Of a DNA stretch of 64,000 nucleotides, positions 60,362 to 64,000 are shown piece after piece; position 1 is the stretch's first letter; every line of letters starts with the position of its first letter. Origin of the DNA: Halopiger xanaduensis SH-6. GTDB taxonomy: Archaea > Halobacteriota > Halobacteria > Halobacteriales > Natrialbaceae. The translations under genes were made by a program, and so were the position numbers. The notes under the pieces are model-generated. The model worked only from the letters and a program-made list of their open reading frames with translations. It was not told where the DNA came from and did no database searches. Location: assembly GCF_000217715.1 (NCBI RefSeq), contig NC_015666.1, positions 942,270-1,006,269 on the forward strand. Reading direction: 5' to 3'.

Positions 60362-61252
60362 TCACTCGCCGCGCAACCCGTCGGCCAGCGTCGCCGCGGA
60401 CTCGGTGAGTTCCTCGGTCGTCCCGGCGGCGTCCTGCAGCGTCTCGTTGATCGCCGTGTAAAGGTCCTCGAACGCGACCGTTCCGTCGTCGCCCACCCGC
60501 GCCGCGGCGTCCCGCCGCTCGAGGTCGCAGATCGGACAGCGATCGACCTCGTCGCCCAGCGGCTCGAGACAGCCGTGACACCGATCGAGGCTCGCGGGGA
60601 CGGTTTCGGAGCGCGCGACGATCTCGCCGAGTTCGGTCTGCAGTCGCGTCGCGGCGTCGACGAGTTCCTCGAGCGGACCGACGAGGTCGTCCCGAATTGC
60701 CCCCTGCTCGATAGCCGAGAGTCGCTCGAGGCGGGAGGGGACGGAGTCGATCGCGAGCAGGACCTCGCGTCGGGCGGTGACGTATTCGCTGGCGGGGTCG
60801 CTCGCGCTCGCTGAGTCGTCGTCTTCTCCCCCGTCGGGGTCGACTGCTGACTCGTCGTCCGTAGCTGCACCGCCATCCGCAGCCGCACCTGCAGCCGCGA
60901 GTTCGCCGGGGAGCGACGTCGCCAGCGAGGCGAAGGAGGCGACCGCCGAGACGGTCACGCCCTGGCGCTGGGTCGTCTCGCGGGCGAGATCGAAGAGTTC
61001 CTCGCCGTTCGGACGGATCGGCTCGGCCGGGACCGGATTCTGCAGGGCGGTGAAACACGACGAACAGACGGTGACGAGGGCGCTCTCGTGAACCGCGCCC
61101 TCGAGCGGAACGTCGCCGACGGGGTAGCACCGAAGCGTCGACGGGTCGTCGCCGTCGGCGCCGCAGCGCCGACAGGTGCGGTCGTCTCGCTCGAGCACGG
61201 CGGCGCGGTCGCCGCGCCACTCGGGTTCGCGGTCGCGTTCGCGGGAAGTCAC
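60362..61252 (-). CDS. HNH-type and zinc-ribbon protein
   Basis: A 296-residue protein. The N terminus EWRGDRAAVLERDDRTCRRCGADG, followed by VHESALVTVCSSCFTALQN, is an HNH-like fold with two CxxC pairs and His. The second CxxC is a late ribbon (DRCHGCLEPLGDEVDRCPICDLERRD). The linker is helical with an acidic insertion. GTG at 61252 fits a TATA-like GTTTTTTGCC about 28 nt upstream; the longer frame overlaps the promoter of the divergent gene. Nuclease activity is plausible, not shown. Confidence 0.78.
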   Translation of the reverse strand: MTSRERDREPEWRGDRAAVLERDDRTCRRCGADGDDPSTLRCYPVGDVPLEGAVHESALVTVCSSCFTALQNPVPAEPIRPNGEELFDLARETTQRQGVTVSAVASFASLATSLPGELAAAGAAADGGAATDDESAVDPDGGEDDDSASASDPASEYVTARREVLLAIDSVPSRLERLSAIEQGAIRDDLVGPLEELVDAATRLQTELGEIVARSETVPASLDRCHGCLEPLGDEVDRCPICDLERRDAAARVGDDGTVAFEDLYTAINETLQDAAGTTEELTESAATLADGLRGE

Positions 61253-61387
61253 GGCCGAGCGAAGACAGCGCGGCGGCAAAAACGCTCCGGCTCCCGGCGT
61301 CGGGGCGCTGCCGTTCCAGTCCCGGGACCCGCTCGTTCCGTCGCAACCGTCCCCCGGAAACATAACCGAGGTCGTCGTAGATACGGT

Positions 61388-62158
61388 ATGGCCGACGACC
61401 CAGATCCAGATTCAGATCCAGACCCTGACCCAGATTCGGACCCGACGGACCGAGACGCCGACGCGACCCCGCCGGCGGCGGTCGACCTCGAGTTCGAGCG
61501 CGCCTACGACCGCGGGGACCTCGCGACGGTCTTCCGCTCGTTCGCAGCCGCGCTCGAGGACGGCGCGCCCGTCCGCATCGACGGAGACGAGGAGAGCGCC
61601 ACCGTCGCGGTGCCCTCGCGCGTCGTCGCCGAGTTCGAAGCCGAGCGCGACCCCGAAGACGAGCCGCCGGTCGCCGAACTGGGAGTCGACCTCGAGTGGG
61701 ACGATCCGGACGGCTCGAGCGTCCGTCTCGCATCGGAAGCGGGAACCGGCCACGAGAACGCCGTCGTGCTCGTCGGCGACGAGCGCCCGGACGACGAGTC
61801 GGCGACCGATTCGGCGATGGCGACGATGCCGCCGGAGGGCGTCGCCGGAACTGATGCCGAATCCGACGATAGCGGCCCCGAGTCGACCGCTGACGGCGCA
61901 TCAGCGGAGGATCAGGAGGCGACTTCCGAGCCGACCGCGGGAGAGCAAGCGCCCTCGAGCGGCCGCACCAGCCGGTTCGAGGTGTACCAGGACCGCGCCG
62001 ACGAGTGGCGCTGGCGGCTGGTCCACTGGAACGGCAACATCGTCGCCGACAGCGGCGAAGGGTACACGACGCGGAGCAACGCAAAGCGCGCCGCGCGAAG
62101 CGTCATGCGAACCGCGCCGACCGCGCGGGTCACGGACCGCGACGCGGACGAGAACTGA
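61388..62158 (+). CDS. Amphi-Trp domain protein with C-terminal DUF1508-like domain
   Basis: A 256-residue protein. It begins with Asp-Pro-rich DPDPDSDPDPDPDSDP, then an amphi-Trp-like region (FERAYDRGDLATVFRSFAAALEDGAPVRIDGDEE, to about 115). After a long acidic linker it ends in a DUF1508/YegP-like domain: FEVYQDRADEWRWRLVHWNGNIVADSGEGYTTRSNAKRAARS. The two domains are usual separately in haloarchaea. Start at 61388 lies about 25 nt after AACATAACC. Function unknown. Confidence 0.85.
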   Translation: MADDPDPDSDPDPDPDSDPTDRDADATPPAAVDLEFERAYDRGDLATVFRSFAAALEDGAPVRIDGDEESATVAVPSRVVAEFEAERDPEDEPPVAELGVDLEWDDPDGSSVRLASEAGTGHENAVVLVGDERPDDESATDSAMATMPPEGVAGTDAESDDSGPESTADGASAEDQEATSEPTAGEQAPSSGRTSRFEVYQDRADEWRWRLVHWNGNIVADSGEGYTTRSNAKRAARSVMRTAPTARVTDRDADEN

Positions 62159-62181
62159 CGATTCCGGTCGGTGAAGGCGGC

Positions 62182-62922
62182 CTACGGACGCAGACCGTCG
62201 ACTTCCACGTCGCCGTCGAGATCCACGTCGAGCGTCCGGTTCGCCGCCTCGTACTCGAACGCCGGCCGAGCGTCTTCAGGGATGGCGTTGTACGCCCGGA
62301 GAAACGAGACGACGCCGCGCTTGCCGCCGAAATCGCCGCGGTACCACCGAAAGAGCTTCGGGACCGAGGCGACGTTCTCGTCGGCGTCGTACTCGACGGT
62401 CTCCTCGAGAAACCACTCGACGTCGACGTCGAGATCGTCGTCGACGTCGGCCGGCGAGTAGACCGTGATCGGCGGCCGGTTCTCGATCCCGCGGGTCAGC
62501 GCGAAGTGGATCCGCGGATCGCACTCCTCGAGTCGGAACCGCCGCTCGAACGACGACGGGAACGGTCGCGGCAGGTAGCCCAGTCCCCACGGGTGCTTCG
62601 AGCTGCGCAACAGGCCGTGTTCGATGTCGTTGAGACTCAGCCACGCTCCGGCGACGGGAATCCGATCGCGGGCGACGAACTTCCAGCGGGCGAGTCGCCC
62701 CCCCTCGAGAAGCCCCGGGTCTTCCTCCAAGCGCAACTGGGCGTAGGCGTTGTAGCAGTTGAGCCAGAAGGCGAGTTTCCCCTCGCGAGTCGCCACTGCC
62801 CGCTCCAGTCGGTCGCGATCGAGCGTCGCCAGCCGATCGCGGAGCCGGTCGGTGTCGCCCTCGGTCTTGACCGCGTAGAGGAGATCGCCCGAGAGGGAGA
62901 GGGGATCGAGCTGAGTCGACAT
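62182..62922 (-). CDS. DUF547 family protein
   Basis: A 246-residue protein of the DUF547 family. GKLAFWLNCYNAYAQLRLEEDPG, WLSLNDIEHGLLRSSKHPWGLGY and CDPRIHFALTRGIENRPPITVYSP are the conserved motifs. Bacterial relatives have roles in surface or lipid biology; nothing is known in haloarchaea to my knowledge. TATA-like GACTTAAAGGG lies about 28 nt before the ATG at 62922. Divergent from the AI-2E transporter gene. Confidence 0.88.
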   Translation of the reverse strand: MSTQLDPLSLSGDLLYAVKTEGDTDRLRDRLATLDRDRLERAVATREGKLAFWLNCYNAYAQLRLEEDPGLLEGGRLARWKFVARDRIPVAGAWLSLNDIEHGLLRSSKHPWGLGYLPRPFPSSFERRFRLEECDPRIHFALTRGIENRPPITVYSPADVDDDLDVDVEWFLEETVEYDADENVASVPKLFRWYRGDFGGKRGVVSFLRAYNAIPEDARPAFEYEAANRTLDVDLDGDVEVDGLRP

Positions 62923-63043
62923 TCGTTCGTGGGTTCGACTACCACACCCTTTAAGTCGTGTGGCTGGTGGCGCCGACAGTCTCGCGGACGGATATGTCTA
63001 TCCAAGGCCCAGCTTTATTCGGCCGTACGTGGACGGATTCGGC

Positions 63044-64000
63044 GTGAACCTCAGTCGCGGCTATCTGCTGGCGCTCGTCCTCCTCTTCGCGTACCTGTCG
63101 TGGCAACTCGTCACGCCGTTCGTCCAGTACGTCCTCGCCGCAATCCTGCTCGCGTTCGTCCTCTATCCCGGCCAGCGGCGCCTCGAGAACCACATTCCGT
63201 CGTCGATCTCCGCGTTCATCCTCGTCGTGTTCGCAGTGCTCGGGTTTATCCTTCCCTTCGTCCTCGTCATCGCGCTGGTCGCCGAAGACGCCGCGATGAT
63301 GCTCGAGTCGCTCGATCCGTCGACCTTCCAACTGTCCGATATCGAGGAGGAAATCCAGGCGGAGACGGGGATGAGCGTCAATATCAGCGAAACTATCGCC
63401 GGCTCCGCGGAACAGATCGGGACCGTCGCGCTCGAGCGGACGACCGAGTGGTTCGGCGTCCTCACGCACGCGCTGATCGGCCTCGGACTCGCGCTTTTCC
63501 TGCTCTACTACCTGCTCAAGGACGGCGACGACCTGCTCGGGTGGATTCGGTCGACGACGCCGCTGCCGGACGACGTCCAGCACGACCTCTACGACGAACT
63601 CGCGGAGGTCATGTGGGCCGTTCTGGCCGGTCACGTCCTGATCGCGATCATCCAGGGATTCATCGCCGGCATCGGCCTGTTCGCGACGGGGATCCCCAAC
63701 GCGGCGTTCTGGACGTTCGTCATGATCATCCTCGCGTTGATCCCGCTAATCGGCTCGTTTCTGGTGTGGGGGCCCGCGGTCGGCTACCTGCTGGTGACGG
63801 GCGAGCCGGTTCTCGCCGTCGTGTTGTTCCTGTACAGTACCGTCATCGTCGGCGTCTCGGACGACTACCTCCGACCGATCGTCGTCGATCGGTACGCCCA
63901 GCTCAACCCCGCGATCATCATTCTCGGCGTCCTCGGCGGGATCTACGCGTTCGGCGTCATGGGACTGTTCTTCGGTCCCGTTCTGCTCGGCGCGCTGCTC
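63044..64000 (+). CDS. AI-2E family (PerM-like) transporter, 3'-truncated by window
   Basis: At least 319 residues of an AI-2E family membrane protein; the frame is still open at the right edge. Hydrophobic segments include GYLLALVLLFAYLSWQL, VQYVLAAILLAFVLYPG, SISAFILVVFAVLGFILPFVLVI and FIAGIGLFATGIPNAAFWTFVMIILALIPLIG. The conserved IPxIG-type loop and a GVSDDYLRPIVVDR loop are typical of the family. GTG at 63044 lies about 25-31 nt after TATA-like CTTTATTC (63013-63019). Some members are Na+/H+ antiporters; the substrate is not known here. Confidence 0.9.
   Translation, partial: MNLSRGYLLALVLLFAYLSWQLVTPFVQYVLAAILLAFVLYPGQRRLENHIPSSISAFILVVFAVLGFILPFVLVIALVAEDAAMMLESLDPSTFQLSDIEEEIQAETGMSVNISETIAGSAEQIGTVALERTTEWFGVLTHALIGLGLALFLLYYLLKDGDDLLGWIRSTTPLPDDVQHDLYDELAEVMWAVLAGHVLIAIIQGFIAGIGLFATGIPNAAFWTFVMIILALIPLIGSFLVWGPAVGYLLVTGEPVLAVVLFLYSTVIVGVSDDYLRPIVVDRYAQLNPAIIILGVLGGIYAFGVMGLFFGPVLLGALL

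Overview
The window is GC-rich archaeal chromosome from a haloarchaeon (class Halobacteria). Three things support this: strongly acidic, Asp/Glu-rich proteins throughout; archaeal-type promoters with TATA-like boxes about 25-32 nt before start codons and few Shine-Dalgarno sites; and families typical of haloarchaea (SAMP1, GatD, HalOD1, bacterio-opsin-activator-like regulator, Htr transducer, DUF7344, DUF5802, amphi-Trp, HVO_0476-type zinc finger). A member of the Natrialbales is my guess from gene content; no rRNA is present to decide it. The window is mostly ordinary core chromosome. I see no IS element, CRISPR array, rRNA, replication origin or prophage.

Layout. 0-5 kb: the 3' part of dabA (inorganic carbon uptake), a small membrane protein and a beta-carbonic anhydrase, then an MDR oxidoreductase and an alpha/beta hydrolase. 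5.6-10.6 kb: an ABC-2 exporter, a site-2 protease with CBS domains, a small winged-helix protein, rpl10e, and an intergenic block of short-loop hairpins. 10.6-16.1 kb: a RimK-like ATP-grasp ligase, Hsp20, then divergent type II and type I glyceraldehyde-3-phosphate dehydrogenases followed by pgk, with candidate operators between the two gap genes. 16-24 kb: a membrane protein, M29 aminopeptidase, wHTH/zinc protein, M23 peptidase, HVO_0476-type protein, BASS transporter and two tandem PIMT-like methyltransferases. 24-30 kb: a bacterio-opsin-activator-like regulator, an Htr transducer bracketed by duplicated tRNA-Asp genes, a third tRNA-Asp and tRNA-Gly. 30-40 kb: nadE, GNAT, DUF7114, tRNA-Thr, a less GC-rich Mrr-nuclease membrane protein, a sugar epimerase, a P-loop kinase, a Tat-exported protein, a DgcN/DgcA-like pair and a Vms1-type peptidyl-tRNA hydrolase.

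40-53.7 kb: a secreted repeat protein rich in N-glycosylation sequons, an ArsR regulator, gatD, samp1, a K+ channel divergent from two membrane/TrkA-C-like proteins, an HPP-UspA fusion, and a group of small regulators (HalOD1, TrmB-like, DUF7344). 53.7-58.8 kb: deoC, ribose-1,5-bisphosphate isomerase, DUF63, a PfkB kinase, HalOD1 and a nucleoside phosphorylase. Together these look like a nucleoside-ribose salvage locus feeding the non-carboxylating pentose bisphosphate pathway. 58.8-64 kb: a Tat-exported chymotrypsin-like protease, an HNH/zinc protein, an amphi-Trp/DUF1508 protein, DUF547 and the start of an AI-2E family transporter.

Many starts were moved from the longest ORF to the codon about 25-33 nt downstream of a TATA-like box. 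Several of these are GTG starts.
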